Origin: Variovorax sp. 679
GTDB taxonomy: Bacteria; Pseudomonadota; Gammaproteobacteria; Burkholderiales; Burkholderiaceae_C
Length of the DNA: 64,000 bases
Direction of reading: 5' to 3'
Assembly: GCF_003952185.1 (NCBI RefSeq)
Contig: NZ_RXFS01000010.1
Location: 124,001-188,000 of the forward strand
The position numbers were made by a program, and so were the translations under genes. Below, piece after piece: positions 8,586 to 18,777 of the stretch (its first letter is position 1; each line of letters begins with the position of its first letter). A model generated the notes under the pieces. That model was not told the origin of the DNA. It ran no database searches and was given only the letters and a program-made list of their open reading frames with translations.

Positions 8586-8840
8586 TCAGCGGCGCGGGCG
8601 CTGCCCGTTGCTGGTCTTCATGCCCATGTTGGTCTTCTGCCGGTCGATGCGCGCCTGCTTGCGCCGGTCTTCCCGCTCGACGACCTTGCGCTTCGTATAG
8701 CCCGACGAGTCGGCCCAGGCCCACCATGCGACGGCCATTGCGAACGGGGACAGCACGATCCACCAGCTCCAGCTGGCAACCATGCCCACTTCGAAATACT
8801 TGAGGGCCAGCGCAAGCAGGCCCAAGCCGAGAAACCACAT
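8586..8840 (-). CDS. small Trp-rich membrane protein
   Basis: An 84-residue protein starting at MWFLGLGLLALALKYFEVG; upstream Met codons in the open frame are rejected because the family begins at MWFL. Two hydrophobic stretches contain seven tryptophans, including 'ASWSWWIVL' and 'VAWWAWADSSGYTKRK', followed by a basic, charged tail. This matches a Burkholderiales family known only as small Trp-rich protein (TIGR04438, from memory). Function is unknown. It is on the same strand as the DUF3592-like gene and divergent from the cytochrome gene. Confidence 0.85.
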   Translation of the reverse strand: MWFLGLGLLALALKYFEVGMVASWSWWIVLSPFAMAVAWWAWADSSGYTKRKVVEREDRRKQARIDRQKTNMGMKTSNGQRPRR

Positions 8841-8947
8841 CGCGAATCCCTCCGGGTCGTACTGGCAACGCATCCGTGCGCCGTGCACGGTGCTACCTAC
8901 AATCGCGTTGAGTCGAATGTAACTCAGCCCTTACCAATTACATCCCC

Positions 8948-9262
8948 ATGAAAAGAGTCTTGTTGTCGGCAGCCCTGGGCCTCGGCCTTGCGGCACTCGC
9001 CGCGCCCGCCTTCGCCGACCTGGCGCTGGCAACCTCGAAGAACTGCATGAGCTGCCACGCGGTGGAACGCAAAGTGCTCGGCCCGTCGTTCAAGGACGTG
9101 GCCGCGAAGTACAAGGACGACAAGGGCGCGGTCGACGCCCTCGCCAGCAAGATCATGAAGGGCGGCTCTGGCGTGTGGGGGCCGGTGCCGATGCCGGCGA
9201 ACAACCAGGTCAGCGAAGCCGACGCGAAGAAGCTCGCCGCCTGGGTGCTGTCGACGAAGTAA
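8948..9262 (+). CDS. class I cytochrome c (c551/c552 type)
   Basis: A 104-residue periplasmic c-type cytochrome. A signal peptide ends near residue 23 (AAPAFA). The heme-binding CMSCH is at residues 33-37 and the axial Met is Met82 in 'GPVPMPAN'. Size and spacing fit the small monoheme electron carriers (c551/c552) that pass electrons to terminal oxidases or denitrification enzymes. It is flanked by a divergent small membrane protein gene and by a convergent gene 12 bp away, so it is probably transcribed alone. Confidence 0.93.
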   Translation: MKRVLLSAALGLGLAALAAPAFADLALATSKNCMSCHAVERKVLGPSFKDVAAKYKDDKGAVDALASKIMKGGSGVWGPVPMPANNQVSEADAKKLAAWVLSTK

Positions 9263-9274
9263 GCCCCGGAGGCC

Positions 9275-9775
9275 TCAGGCCTGCGGATTGATGTCCGCGG
9301 GCACCGGCCGGCGCTCGATGCGGTCCTCGAGCTGGCCGATGTGCGCGGCCATGGTGTTGTCGGTCTGATCCGAGCGCAGGCGGATCGCGGTCTCGAGCTG
9401 CTCCAGCCGCGCCAGCATCGCCGACTGGCGATCGGCGTTCTGCGCCATGTGCTTGTTCTCCTGCGCCTCCAGGAAGTTGCGCAACTCGGTGAAGCGCGAA
9501 GCCTCGGCCTTGTCCGCCAGGTCGCGCTGGACCTGCATTTCCTTGGTGTGGCGCTTGGTGTCCAGGAGCACCGAGCTGTGCAGGTACAGCACGTAGACGA
9601 GGAAGAAGGCGGCCAGCACCGTGGTCAGGCCAAGCATGATCAGGCCCAGCGGTGCCGAGACGGTCATGAAACCCAGCCACACATCGGTGGGCGCGGACAG
9701 CGTGCCCCAGTTCAGCGTGGCCAGCGCCGCAATGAGCAGCACGACGACAAAGAGAAAAGCGGATCTCACGCCCAT
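9275..9775 (-). CDS. membrane protein with two N-terminal helices and a coiled coil (LapA-like)
   Basis: A 166-residue protein with two transmembrane helices (about residues 4-22 and 40-65) joined by a short polar loop, then a charged helical tail from residue 70 that looks like a coiled coil (heptad-like 'FLEAQENKHMAQNADRQSAMLARLEQLETA'-type composition). The topology resembles LapA-domain proteins. No catalytic motif is visible. A strong ribosome binding site (AAGGAGG) precedes the ATG. The gene converges on the cytochrome gene and lies downstream of acs on the same strand, 141 bp away. Confidence 0.7.
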   Translation of the reverse strand: MGVRSAFLFVVVLLIAALATLNWGTLSAPTDVWLGFMTVSAPLGLIMLGLTTVLAAFFLVYVLYLHSSVLLDTKRHTKEMQVQRDLADKAEASRFTELRNFLEAQENKHMAQNADRQSAMLARLEQLETAIRLRSDQTDNTMAAHIGQLEDRIERRPVPADINPQA

Positions 9776-9916
9776 GGGGGCCTCCTTCGGAAAGATCGAA
9801 CACGTCGGAACCCGTGCGCATCGAGGCGCACGGTGGTTGCGACGGTTTTACCTCAGCGAAGAGCCCCGTTCGGCGCAAATGGCCGCATTAACGGCCACGT
9901 CCTACAGCACTAGTGC

Positions 9917-11917
<2,001 letters not shown>

Positions 11918-12080
11918 GCTCTTTGTCTCCAGGATGGGTGCGGCCGTAATGTCGGCGGACCCACTTACGGGTCACTGACGGTTGCGATGTTAGAGCCTGT
12001 CCGATAGCCCACTCGGGGTTATCACGAGTGCGTCACTGGGACACCCCTAGAATCCCCGGTCCTCAAACACCGCCCTGCCG

Positions 12081-12716
12081 ATGTCCGCACCCGATCCCTT
12101 CGACACCCGGAACCCGCCCGTACCACGCCGTGGTTCGCCGCTGCGGCCCCTGCCCAAGCTGATTTTCGCGAGCCGCTGGCTGCAATTGCCGCTGTACCTG
12201 GGCCTGATCGTGGCGCAGGCCGTGTACGTGGTGCACTTCCTGGTCGAGCTGCTGCACCTGGTCGAGGCCGCCTTCGGCAGCAAGGAAGCGCTGCAGGCGC
12301 TGATCACCAGCATCGGCTACAAGACCACCGCACCGGTCGGCACGCTGAACGAGACGGTCATCATGCTGGTGGTGCTCGCGCTCATCGACGTGGTGATGAT
12401 CTCCAACCTGCTCATCATGGTGATCGTGGGCGGCTACGAGACCTTCGTGAGCCGCATGGACCTCGAAGGCCACCGCGACCAGCCCGAGTGGCTGAGCCAC
12501 GTGAATGCCTCGGTGCTCAAGGTGAAGCTGGCCACCGCCATCATCGGCATCAGCTCCATCCACCTGCTGAAGACCTTCATCAACGCGGACAACTACACCG
12601 ACCGCGTGCTGATCGCGCAGACCGTGATCCACATCGCGTTCCTGCTGTCGGCCATGGCCATCGCCTACACCGACCGGCTGATGAGCCCGCCGCCCCACGC
12701 CGGCGACGGCCACTGA
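12081..12716 (+). CDS. YqhA-family (UPF0114) membrane protein
   Basis: A 211-residue integral membrane protein. Four hydrophobic segments are visible (about 33-55, 90-118, 150-170 and 178-197), and the family hallmark 'IDVVMISNLLIMVIVGGYETFVSR' region is in the second. The N-terminal 25 residues are proline-rich and cytosolic. The family (E. coli YqhA, TIGR00645) has no established function. It is divergent from acs and convergent with a LysR gene. Confidence 0.88.
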   Translation: MSAPDPFDTRNPPVPRRGSPLRPLPKLIFASRWLQLPLYLGLIVAQAVYVVHFLVELLHLVEAAFGSKEALQALITSIGYKTTAPVGTLNETVIMLVVLALIDVVMISNLLIMVIVGGYETFVSRMDLEGHRDQPEWLSHVNASVLKVKLATAIIGISSIHLLKTFINADNYTDRVLIAQTVIHIAFLLSAMAIAYTDRLMSPPPHAGDGH

Positions 12717-12725
12717 GCCCTGCCC

Positions 12726-13646
12726 CTAGCCTGCGTGCTGCACAACGTCCCACGCAGGCACTTCGGTAAAACGCGCGGCCAGGAAGTCGAGCATCGTGCG
12801 CAGCGTTGCCGGCATGTGCTTGCGCGAGGCATACACCGCGTACATGCCCACCACCTGCGGCTCGAAATCGGTAAAAAGCCGCACCAATTCCCCCTTCTGC
12901 AACAGCTCCGACGTGAGGTAGGTCGGCAGCATCGCGATGCCGGCCCCTGCCCTCGCCAGGTGCATCAGGCTCGCCGCATCGTTGGTCGACACGTTGCCGC
13001 CCACGGCCACCGACACCGGCTCCCCGCTTTCCTTGCGCGTGAAGTTCCACAGGCTGCGCCCGAAGTAGGAATGCGTGAGGCAGTTGCGCTGCGCCAGCTC
13101 TTCCACGCTCGACGGCCGGCCGTGCTCCTTCAGGTAGCCCGGTGACGCGCACACCACCGAGCGGCAGTCGGTGAGCCTCCGCGCGATCAGGTTGGGGTCG
13201 ATCTCCGCCGCCACGCGGATCGCGAGATCGATGCGCTCGTCGACGAGATTCACCGCACGGTCCAGCAGCACCAGGTCGACCGCCACGCCCGGGTACAGGC
13301 GCACATACTCGGCCATCGCATCGGCCAGCTGGGCCTGCGCGAACGAGGTGCTGGCGGTGATGCGCAACTGCCCGCGCGGTGCCTCGGCGGGGTGCCGCAC
13401 CGCGGCCTGCATGTCGCCCGTGAGCTCGAGCACCTGACGGCAGCGTGGCAGCAATTCTTCGCCGGCGGCAGTGAGGCTCAGGCGGCGCGTCGTGCGGTGC
13501 AGCAGGCGCGCGCCGGTCCATTGCTCCAGCTCGGCCACGTAGCGCGTGACCACAGGGCGGGACATGTCGAGCTTGTCGGCAGCGGCTGAAAGGCTGCCCG
13601 AATCGACCACCGCCACGAACACGCGCATTGCATTCAATCGGTCCAT
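12726..13646 (-). CDS. LysR-family transcriptional regulator (divergent to NAD(P)-binding protein)
   Basis: A 306-residue LysR regulator, start MDRLNAMRVFVAVVDSGS at 13646 (an earlier Met at 13670 lacks family similarity). The HTH is in residues 1-60 and the effector domain from about 85 to 290, of the CrgA/DsdC-like class ('LLHRTTRRLSLTAAGE'). It is divergent from the NmrA-like gene at 13752 and probably regulates it. The intergenic region holds a long imperfect palindrome. Confidence 0.88.
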   Translation of the reverse strand: MDRLNAMRVFVAVVDSGSLSAAADKLDMSRPVVTRYVAELEQWTGARLLHRTTRRLSLTAAGEELLPRCRQVLELTGDMQAAVRHPAEAPRGQLRITASTSFAQAQLADAMAEYVRLYPGVAVDLVLLDRAVNLVDERIDLAIRVAAEIDPNLIARRLTDCRSVVCASPGYLKEHGRPSSVEELAQRNCLTHSYFGRSLWNFTRKESGEPVSVAVGGNVSTNDAASLMHLARAGAGIAMLPTYLTSELLQKGELVRLFTDFEPQVVGMYAVYASRKHMPATLRTMLDFLAARFTEVPAWDVVQHAG

Positions 13647-13682
13647 TCGAACGATTTTAGGAATAAACAAGCGCGTAAATCG

Positions 13683-13710
13683 AGGTATTTCTTTCGAAAG
13701 CAGAAACCTA
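13683..13710. promoter_or_regulatory. imperfect 27-bp palindrome between lysR and NAD(P)-binding gene
   Basis: AGGT...TTTCT and AGAAA.CCT are arranged around the perfect core CTTTCGAAAG (13691-13700), in an AT-richer stretch 40-70 bp upstream of the NmrA-like gene and about 40 bp upstream of the LysR start. It is a good candidate LysR binding site for the divergent pair; this is inferred from symmetry and place. Confidence 0.45.
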
Positions 13711-13751
13711 AGATTCGACTCATCCCATCCGATCTTTCACAGGAGTCACTC

Positions 13752-14369
13752 ATGAGCCATATCGCCATCATCGGCGCCACCGGGCGCGCCGGCAGCCAGC
13801 TTCTCGAAGAGGCCCTGCGCCGCGGCCACACCGTCACCGCCATCGCTCGCAAGGCCAGCACCAAGCTGGCCGGTCGCGCCAACGTGAAGGCCATCGACCT
13901 CGACGTGCTCGACGGCGCCGCCCTCGAAAAGGTTCTGGCCGGCCACGACGCCGTGTTCAGCGCCGCGCACTTCGCCACGGTGCCCCCCGCAGCCATCATC
14001 GAGCCGACGAAGCGCGCCGGCGTGAAGCGCCTGCTGGTGGTCGGTGGCGCGGGCAGCCTGTTCGCAGCGCCCGGCCTGAAGGTGATCGACACGCCGAACT
14101 TCCCCGATGCCTATCGCGCCGAAGCCTCGGCCGGCGGCGTGTTCCTCGACACGCTGCGCAACGAGAAGGACCTGGACTGGACCTTCCTTTCGCCCTCCGC
14201 CGAATTCGTCGAAGGCGAGCGCACGGGCAAGTTCCGCCTGGGCAGCAACGACCTGCTCGTGAGCGCCGAAGGCCGCAGCTGGATCACCTTCGCGGACTAC
14301 GCGATCGCGTTCATCGACGAGCTCGAAAGGCCTGCGCACTCGCGCCAGCGCTACACCATCGGCTACTGA
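13752..14369 (+). CDS. NAD(P)-binding protein, NmrA/BVR-B-like atypical SDR
   Basis: A 205-residue protein with the dinucleotide motif 'IIGATGRAGSQLLEEALRRGH' at the N-terminus, then 'GHDAVFSAAHF' and 'LLVVGGAGSL', the layout of atypical SDRs related to biliverdin reductase B and NmrA. The Tyr-Lys pair of classical SDRs is not seen, consistent with a NAD(P)H-dependent flavin/quinone reductase or a redox sensor. A ribosome binding site (AGGAG) lies 8 nt upstream. It is divergent from the LysR gene, and a bidirectional terminator follows. Confidence 0.85.
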   Translation: MSHIAIIGATGRAGSQLLEEALRRGHTVTAIARKASTKLAGRANVKAIDLDVLDGAALEKVLAGHDAVFSAAHFATVPPAAIIEPTKRAGVKRLLVVGGAGSLFAAPGLKVIDTPNFPDAYRAEASAGGVFLDTLRNEKDLDWTFLSPSAEFVEGERTGKFRLGSNDLLVSAEGRSWITFADYAIAFIDELERPAHSRQRYTIGY

Positions 14370-14378
14370 GCCGCAGGC

Positions 14379-14412
14379 AACAAAAAAGGACCCTCGCGGG
14401 TCCTTTTTTGTT
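14379..14412. terminator. bidirectional intrinsic terminator
   Basis: AACAAAAAAGGACCC and GGGTCCTTTTTTGTT form a perfect 15-bp stem around TCGC. A/T runs on both sides allow termination of the NAD(P)-binding gene (plus) and fumC (minus), which converge here. Confidence 0.93.
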
Positions 14413-14425
14413 TGAGCGGGCCTGG

Positions 14426-15823
14426 TCAGCGGCCGGTCATGTTCTCCGGCACCACCCATTGGTCGAACTGCTCGGCCGTCAGGTGACCCGAGGCGATCGC
14501 CGCCTCGCGCAGGCTGGTGCCTTCCTTGTGCGCCTTCTTGGCGATGTAGGCCGACTTGTCGTAACCGATGTGCGTGTTCAGCGCCGTCACCAGCATCAGC
14601 GAACGCTGTACCAGCTCGGTGATGCGCTCGCGGTTGGGCTCGATGCCCACGGCGCAGTGGTCGTTGAAGCTCACCATGCCGTCGGCCAGCAGGCGCACGC
14701 TCTGCAGGAAGTTGTGCGCCACCATCGGGCGGAACACGTTCAGCTCGAAGTTGCCCGAGGCGCCGCCGATGTTGATGGCCACGTCGTTGCCGAACACCTG
14801 CGCGGCCAGCATCGTCACGGCTTCGCTCTGCGTCGGGTTGACCTTGCCCGGCATGATCGACGAGCCTGGTTCGTTCTCGGGAATGCTCAGTTCGCCGATG
14901 CCGCTGCGCGGGCCGCTGGCGAGCCAGCGCACGTCGTTGGCGATCTTGTTCATGCTGGCTGCGAGCGTCTTCAGCGCGCCGTGGGCGTGCACCAGCGCGT
15001 CGACGCTGGCCATGGCCTCGAACTTGTTCGGCGCGGTCACGAACGGCAGGCCCGTGAGCTTCGCCAGCTCGGCCGCCACCTGCTCCGCATAGCCCTTGGG
15101 CGCATTGAGCCCGGTGCCGACGGCCGTGCCGCCCAGCGCCAGTTCGCACAGGTGCGGCAGCGCGGCGCGCACGTGCGCCTCGCCGTGCGCGAGTTGCGCG
15201 ACATAGCCCGAGAACTCCTGGCCCAGCGTGAGGGGCGTGGCGTCCTGCAGGTGGGTGCGGCCGATCTTCACGATGTCGGCGAAGTCCTTCGACTTCTGCT
15301 CAAGCGTGCCGCGCAGCTTGGCGATGGCGGGCAGCAGCCTGTGCGTGATGGCCTCGACGGCGGCCACGTGCATGGCGGTCGGGAACACGTCGTTGCTCGA
15401 CTGGCTGCGGTTCACGTCGTCGTTGGGGTGCACGAGGCGGCCTTCGCCGCGCTCGCCGCCGAGGATTTCGCTGGCGCGATTGGCCAGCACCTCGTTGACG
15501 TTCATGTTGGTCTGCGTGCCCGAGCCGGTCTGCCACACCACCAGCGGGAACTCGCCCGGGTGCTTGCCGGCGACGACTTCATCGGCCGCGGCCACGATGG
15601 CCTTGGTCTTCTTCTCGTCCTGCAGGCCCAGCGCGTGGTTGACCACGGCGGAAGCGCGCTTGACCTGGGCCAGCGCCTTGATGATTTCGCGCGGCTGCTG
15701 CTCGCCGGAGATGTCGAAGTTCTGCAGCGAGCGCTGCGTCTGCGCGCCCCACAGCTTGTCTGCCGGCACGTCGATCGGTCCGAAGGTATCGCGCTCGGCA
15801 CGGGTCTTGGGGGAAGTCGTCAT
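14426..15823 (-). CDS. fumC: class II fumarate hydratase
   Basis: A 465-residue, iron-independent fumarase converting fumarate to malate in the TCA cycle. The superfamily signature 'GSSIMPGKVNP' is near residue 317, with 'GSGTQTNMNVNEV' near 100 and 'GRTHLQDATPL' near 187. The start MTTSPKTRAERDTFG at 15823 has a GGAG ribosome binding site; the open frame upstream to 15946 is dismissed because it carries no family similarity. A second, unrelated fumarase lies at 19848. Class II enzymes stay active under oxidative or iron-poor conditions. Confidence 0.96.
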   Translation of the reverse strand: MTTSPKTRAERDTFGPIDVPADKLWGAQTQRSLQNFDISGEQQPREIIKALAQVKRASAVVNHALGLQDEKKTKAIVAAADEVVAGKHPGEFPLVVWQTGSGTQTNMNVNEVLANRASEILGGERGEGRLVHPNDDVNRSQSSNDVFPTAMHVAAVEAITHRLLPAIAKLRGTLEQKSKDFADIVKIGRTHLQDATPLTLGQEFSGYVAQLAHGEAHVRAALPHLCELALGGTAVGTGLNAPKGYAEQVAAELAKLTGLPFVTAPNKFEAMASVDALVHAHGALKTLAASMNKIANDVRWLASGPRSGIGELSIPENEPGSSIMPGKVNPTQSEAVTMLAAQVFGNDVAINIGGASGNFELNVFRPMVAHNFLQSVRLLADGMVSFNDHCAVGIEPNRERITELVQRSLMLVTALNTHIGYDKSAYIAKKAHKEGTSLREAAIASGHLTAEQFDQWVVPENMTGR

Positions 15824-15853
15824 GAGAAAAAGCTCCGCAGGATCATGAAAGGT

Positions 15854-15908
15854 CGCGCCGCTTTCCGGCGCGCCCCGGAGTATCGCCCCGATGAGAGTAG
15901 CTCTCATC
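15854..15908. promoter_or_regulatory. hairpin and 19-bp palindrome upstream of fumC
   Basis: CGCGCCG and CGGCGCG (15854-15872) form a hairpin in the presumed fumC leader. Further upstream GATGAGAGTAGCTCTCATC (15890-15908) is a perfect 8-bp inverted repeat with a 3-bp spacer, placed like an operator 67-85 bp before the fumC start. No regulator is identified. Confidence 0.4.
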
Positions 15909-16190
15909 TGACGAGGGCATTGCGCTGTCGCCGACAGAGGCGCCACGGCCTTCGCCTTGACCTCATCATGTCAAAAAGTTATGATCCATAGCTTCTGACG
16001 ACCAACAAGTCATGATGACGCTGTTGGTCAAGCCTTCACTACTCGCGGATCCTCGAATCCCGTCGCGGTGCAAGGTGCTCCCGCCGGGCCATGCCCGGCA
16101 AACCGGCCGGATCTTTCCGTCCCCATTGCCACGTCACGCTCATCCAGGCGGCGCCCCTCGACCAGGCCCGTCGCGCTGCGAATGAAGCAT
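15909..16190. other. intergenic region between fumC and proV, no gene seen
   Basis: The 504 bp between the fumC and proV starts hold no convincing gene; open frames here have no family similarity. Inside is the inverted repeat GACCAACA (16000-16007) / TGTTGGTC (16022-16029), 14 bp apart, in a locally AT-richer stretch, a likely regulator site for the divergent promoters. Confidence 0.5.
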
Positions 16191-16196
16191 CCGGCG

Positions 16197-16305
16197 GGCA
16201 CTGGCTTCGTCGCCCTGTCGTCCTCAGTGCCTGTCGGCAGCCCACATCCGTTGGGCTGGGGGCGTGGTCGCGTCGCCCTTTCGGAGGGTGGCGATCTGTC
16301 AACCC
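16197..16305 (+). ncRNA. structured 5' leader of the betaine transporter operon
   Basis: Three successive stems can be drawn just before proV: GGCACTG (16197-16203) with CAGTGCC (16225-16231), CAGCCCA (16238-16244) with TGGGCTG (16252-16258), and a stem around 16273-16303 with a CUUUCGG loop. The proV ribosome binding site follows at about 16313-16318. I know of no named RNA family that matches; it is offered as a candidate cis-regulatory leader. In GC-rich DNA chance stems are common, so confidence is low. Confidence 0.3.
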
Positions 16306-16327
16306 TTCACCCAAGGAGCCCCGACGT

Positions 16328-17581
16328 ATGGCCAAAGGAATTCTCATCGACCATGTCTTCAAGGTGTTCGGCGACGAGCCCGAGCAAGCCCTGGAGCTGG
16401 TCCGGCAAGGACTTTCCAAGAAAGAGATCCTGGCGCGCACCGGCCAGTCGATCGGCGTGTTCGACGCCACCTTCGAGATCCAGGCTGGAGAAATCTTCGT
16501 CATCATGGGCCTCTCGGGTTCGGGCAAGTCGACGCTGGTGCGCCTGCTGAACCGGCTGATCGAGCCGACCGCGGGTCGCATCGTGATCGACGGCGCGGAC
16601 ATCAACGAGCACTCCGACGCCCACCTGCGCGCGCTGCGCCGCAAGGACATCAGCATGGTGTTCCAGTCGTTCGCGCTGATGCCGCACATGACGGTGCGCG
16701 AGAACACCGCCTTCGGCCTCGAACTCTCGGGCACCGGCAAGAAGGAGCGCCTCGCGCAGGCCGACAAGGCGCTCGCGCAGGTGGGCCTGGCCGGCTGGGG
16801 CGACAGCTACCCCGACGAGCTCTCCGGCGGCATGCAGCAGCGCGTGGGCCTGGCACGCGCGCTGGCTTCCGACCCGTCGATCCTGCTGATGGACGAGGCC
16901 TTCTCGGCGCTCGACCCGATCATCCGCACCGAGATGCAGTCGGAACTGCTGCGGCTGCAGCAGGAGCAGCGCCGCACCATCGTCTTCATCTCGCACGACC
17001 TCGACGAAGCCATGCGCATCGGCGACCGCATCGCGATCATGAAGGACGGCCAGGTGATCCAGGTCGGCACGCCCGACGAGATCCTGCGCAGCCCCGCCAA
17101 CGACTACGTGCGCAGCTTCGTGCGCGGCGTGGATGCTGCGGCGGTGTTCAAGGCGGGTGACATCGCGCGCAAGTCGCTCACGGTGGTCTGCGAGCATCCG
17201 GAGCGCGGCGCACGCGCGGCGCTCAAGCTGCTGGAAGACCAGGACCGCGACTTCGCCTACGTGACCAGCCCGAACAGGCGCTACCTGGGCGTGGTGTCGG
17301 CGGACACGCTGCGCAGCGCGCTCGACGGGCACTCGGGCCCGCTCGGGCTGCAGCACGCGTTCCTCGACGACCTGCCGCGCATCGACGCCGAAGCCCCCGT
17401 GGCGGGCCTGATCGGCCAGCTCGCGCAGGCGCCGTGCGCACTGCCGGTGGTTGCGAGCGACGGCCGCTTCTGCGGCGCGATCAGCAAGACGACGCTGCTC
17501 AAGTTCCTCGACCGCGACACGCCGCCGATCGAGCCCGTCTCGCCCAACGCCGCCCCCGCACTCGCCGCCGAGCCGCACTGA
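16328..17581 (+). CDS. proV: glycine betaine/proline ABC transporter, ATP-binding subunit
   Basis: A 417-residue cytosolic ATPase. Walker A 'GLSGSGKST' is near residue 63, the signature 'LSGGMQQRVGLARALA' near 165, Walker B 'ILLMDEAFSALDP' near 187 and the H-loop 'ISHDLDEA' near 220. From about residue 280 a CBS pair follows ('FAYVTSPNRRYLGVV' and 'ALPVVASDGRFCGAI'), as in ProV/OpuA, where it senses ionic strength. Start at 16328 follows an AAGGAG site; the frame is open upstream through the leader. First gene of a proV-proW-proX operon (21 bp to proW). Confidence 0.92.
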   Translation: MAKGILIDHVFKVFGDEPEQALELVRQGLSKKEILARTGQSIGVFDATFEIQAGEIFVIMGLSGSGKSTLVRLLNRLIEPTAGRIVIDGADINEHSDAHLRALRRKDISMVFQSFALMPHMTVRENTAFGLELSGTGKKERLAQADKALAQVGLAGWGDSYPDELSGGMQQRVGLARALASDPSILLMDEAFSALDPIIRTEMQSELLRLQQEQRRTIVFISHDLDEAMRIGDRIAIMKDGQVIQVGTPDEILRSPANDYVRSFVRGVDAAAVFKAGDIARKSLTVVCEHPERGARAALKLLEDQDRDFAYVTSPNRRYLGVVSADTLRSALDGHSGPLGLQHAFLDDLPRIDAEAPVAGLIGQLAQAPCALPVVASDGRFCGAISKTTLLKFLDRDTPPIEPVSPNAAPALAAEPH

Positions 17582-17602
17582 ATTCACGGAGGACCTTGAA
17601 CG

Positions 17603-18760
17603 ATGAACGACAACACACTTCCTTCCGACCTGAGCGCGCCGGTGCTGGATGCGCCCGCGGCCCCGACCTTCGTCGATCCATGGGAAGCGCTCTCGGCCGC
17701 GCCCGACGCCTCGGCAACCAGCGCCTGGCTCGACGCTCCGGTGAACGCCGCCCACCAACTGGCCGGCCAGGCCGACGCCGCCACCGGCGGCTTCCAGTTG
17801 CACCGTCTCTGGGACGGCTCCCTTCCCGTCGAGTCCTGGATCAACAGCGGCTTGGGCTGGGTGGTCGAGCACTTCCGCCCCTTCTTCCAGACCGTTCGCC
17901 TGCCCATCGACAGCACGCTGAACTGGGTGCAGGCCATGCTCACCGGCCTGCCCACGCTCGCGATGATCGCGCTCATCGGCCTGCTGGCCTGGCAGTTCGC
18001 CGGCCGCGCGCTGGCCATCGGCACCACGGTGGCGCTGCTGCTGGTAGCCATGCTCGGCATCTGGCCCGAGGCGATGGTGACGCTGTCGCTGGTGCTGACC
18101 TCGCTGGTGTTCTGCATGGTCATCGGCCTGCCGCTGGGCGTGCTGCTGGCCAGCAGCGACCGGGCGCAGCGGATCATGCGGCCGGTGCTCGACGCGATGC
18201 AGACCACACCCGCCTTCGTGTACCTCGTGCCGGTGGTGATGCTGTTCGGCATCGGCAACGTGCCGGGCGTGATCGTCACGATCGTCTTCGCGCTGGCACC
18301 GCTGGTGCGCCTGACCAACCTCGGCCTTCGCCAGGTGCGCCCCGACCTGATCGAAGCCGCGCGCGCCTATGGCGCCTCACCGTGGCAGATGCTGGTGAAG
18401 GTGCAGCTGCCGCTGGCCATGCCGTCGATCATGGCGGGCATCAACCAGGCGTTGATGCTGTCGCTGTCGATGGTGGTGATCGCCTCGATGATCGCCGTGG
18501 GCGGCCTGGGCCAGATGGTGCTGCGCGGCATCGGCCGGCTCGACATGGGCCTGGCGACCGTGGGCGGCCTCGGCATCGTGCTGCTGGCGATCTCGCTGGA
18601 CCGGCTGACGCAGGCCATGGGCAAGTCGCGCCGCAGCGGTGGCCGCCGCTGGTGGCATACCGGACCGGTCGGCCTTGGGCTGCGGATGCTGCAGCGCGCC
18701 GTGGCTCCCGGCCGCGCGGACGCCGAGCCGGCACCCGCCCTGTCAACGCAGGCCCAGTGA
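17603..18760 (+). CDS. proW: glycine betaine/proline ABC transporter, permease
   Basis: A 385-residue inner-membrane permease. As in ProW, a long hydrophilic N-terminal region of about 100 residues precedes the membrane helices, which start near residue 112 ('TLAMIALIGLLAWQF'). The EAA-type loop contacting the ATPase is 'EAARAYGASPWQMLVKVQLPLA' around residue 255. Six or seven helices are apparent. The protein ends in a basic, Pro/Ala-rich tail. It follows proV by 21 bp and precedes proX by 17 bp, so the three are co-transcribed. Confidence 0.92.
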   Translation: MNDNTLPSDLSAPVLDAPAAPTFVDPWEALSAAPDASATSAWLDAPVNAAHQLAGQADAATGGFQLHRLWDGSLPVESWINSGLGWVVEHFRPFFQTVRLPIDSTLNWVQAMLTGLPTLAMIALIGLLAWQFAGRALAIGTTVALLLVAMLGIWPEAMVTLSLVLTSLVFCMVIGLPLGVLLASSDRAQRIMRPVLDAMQTTPAFVYLVPVVMLFGIGNVPGVIVTIVFALAPLVRLTNLGLRQVRPDLIEAARAYGASPWQMLVKVQLPLAMPSIMAGINQALMLSLSMVVIASMIAVGGLGQMVLRGIGRLDMGLATVGGLGIVLLAISLDRLTQAMGKSRRSGGRRWWHTGPVGLGLRMLQRAVAPGRADAEPAPALSTQAQ

Positions 18761-18777
18761 CAGGAGGCGCCGGACAC

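Noticed and set aside
12010..12030. CACTCG-N9-CGAGTG inverted repeat between acs and the YqhA gene as operator
   Set aside because: Six-base arms with a nine-base spacer are expected often by chance in GC-rich DNA, and no other cue supports it.
16091..16327. in-frame N-terminal extension of proV from 16091
   Set aside because: The extension has no ABC similarity, contains the leader stems, and a good ribosome site precedes 16328.
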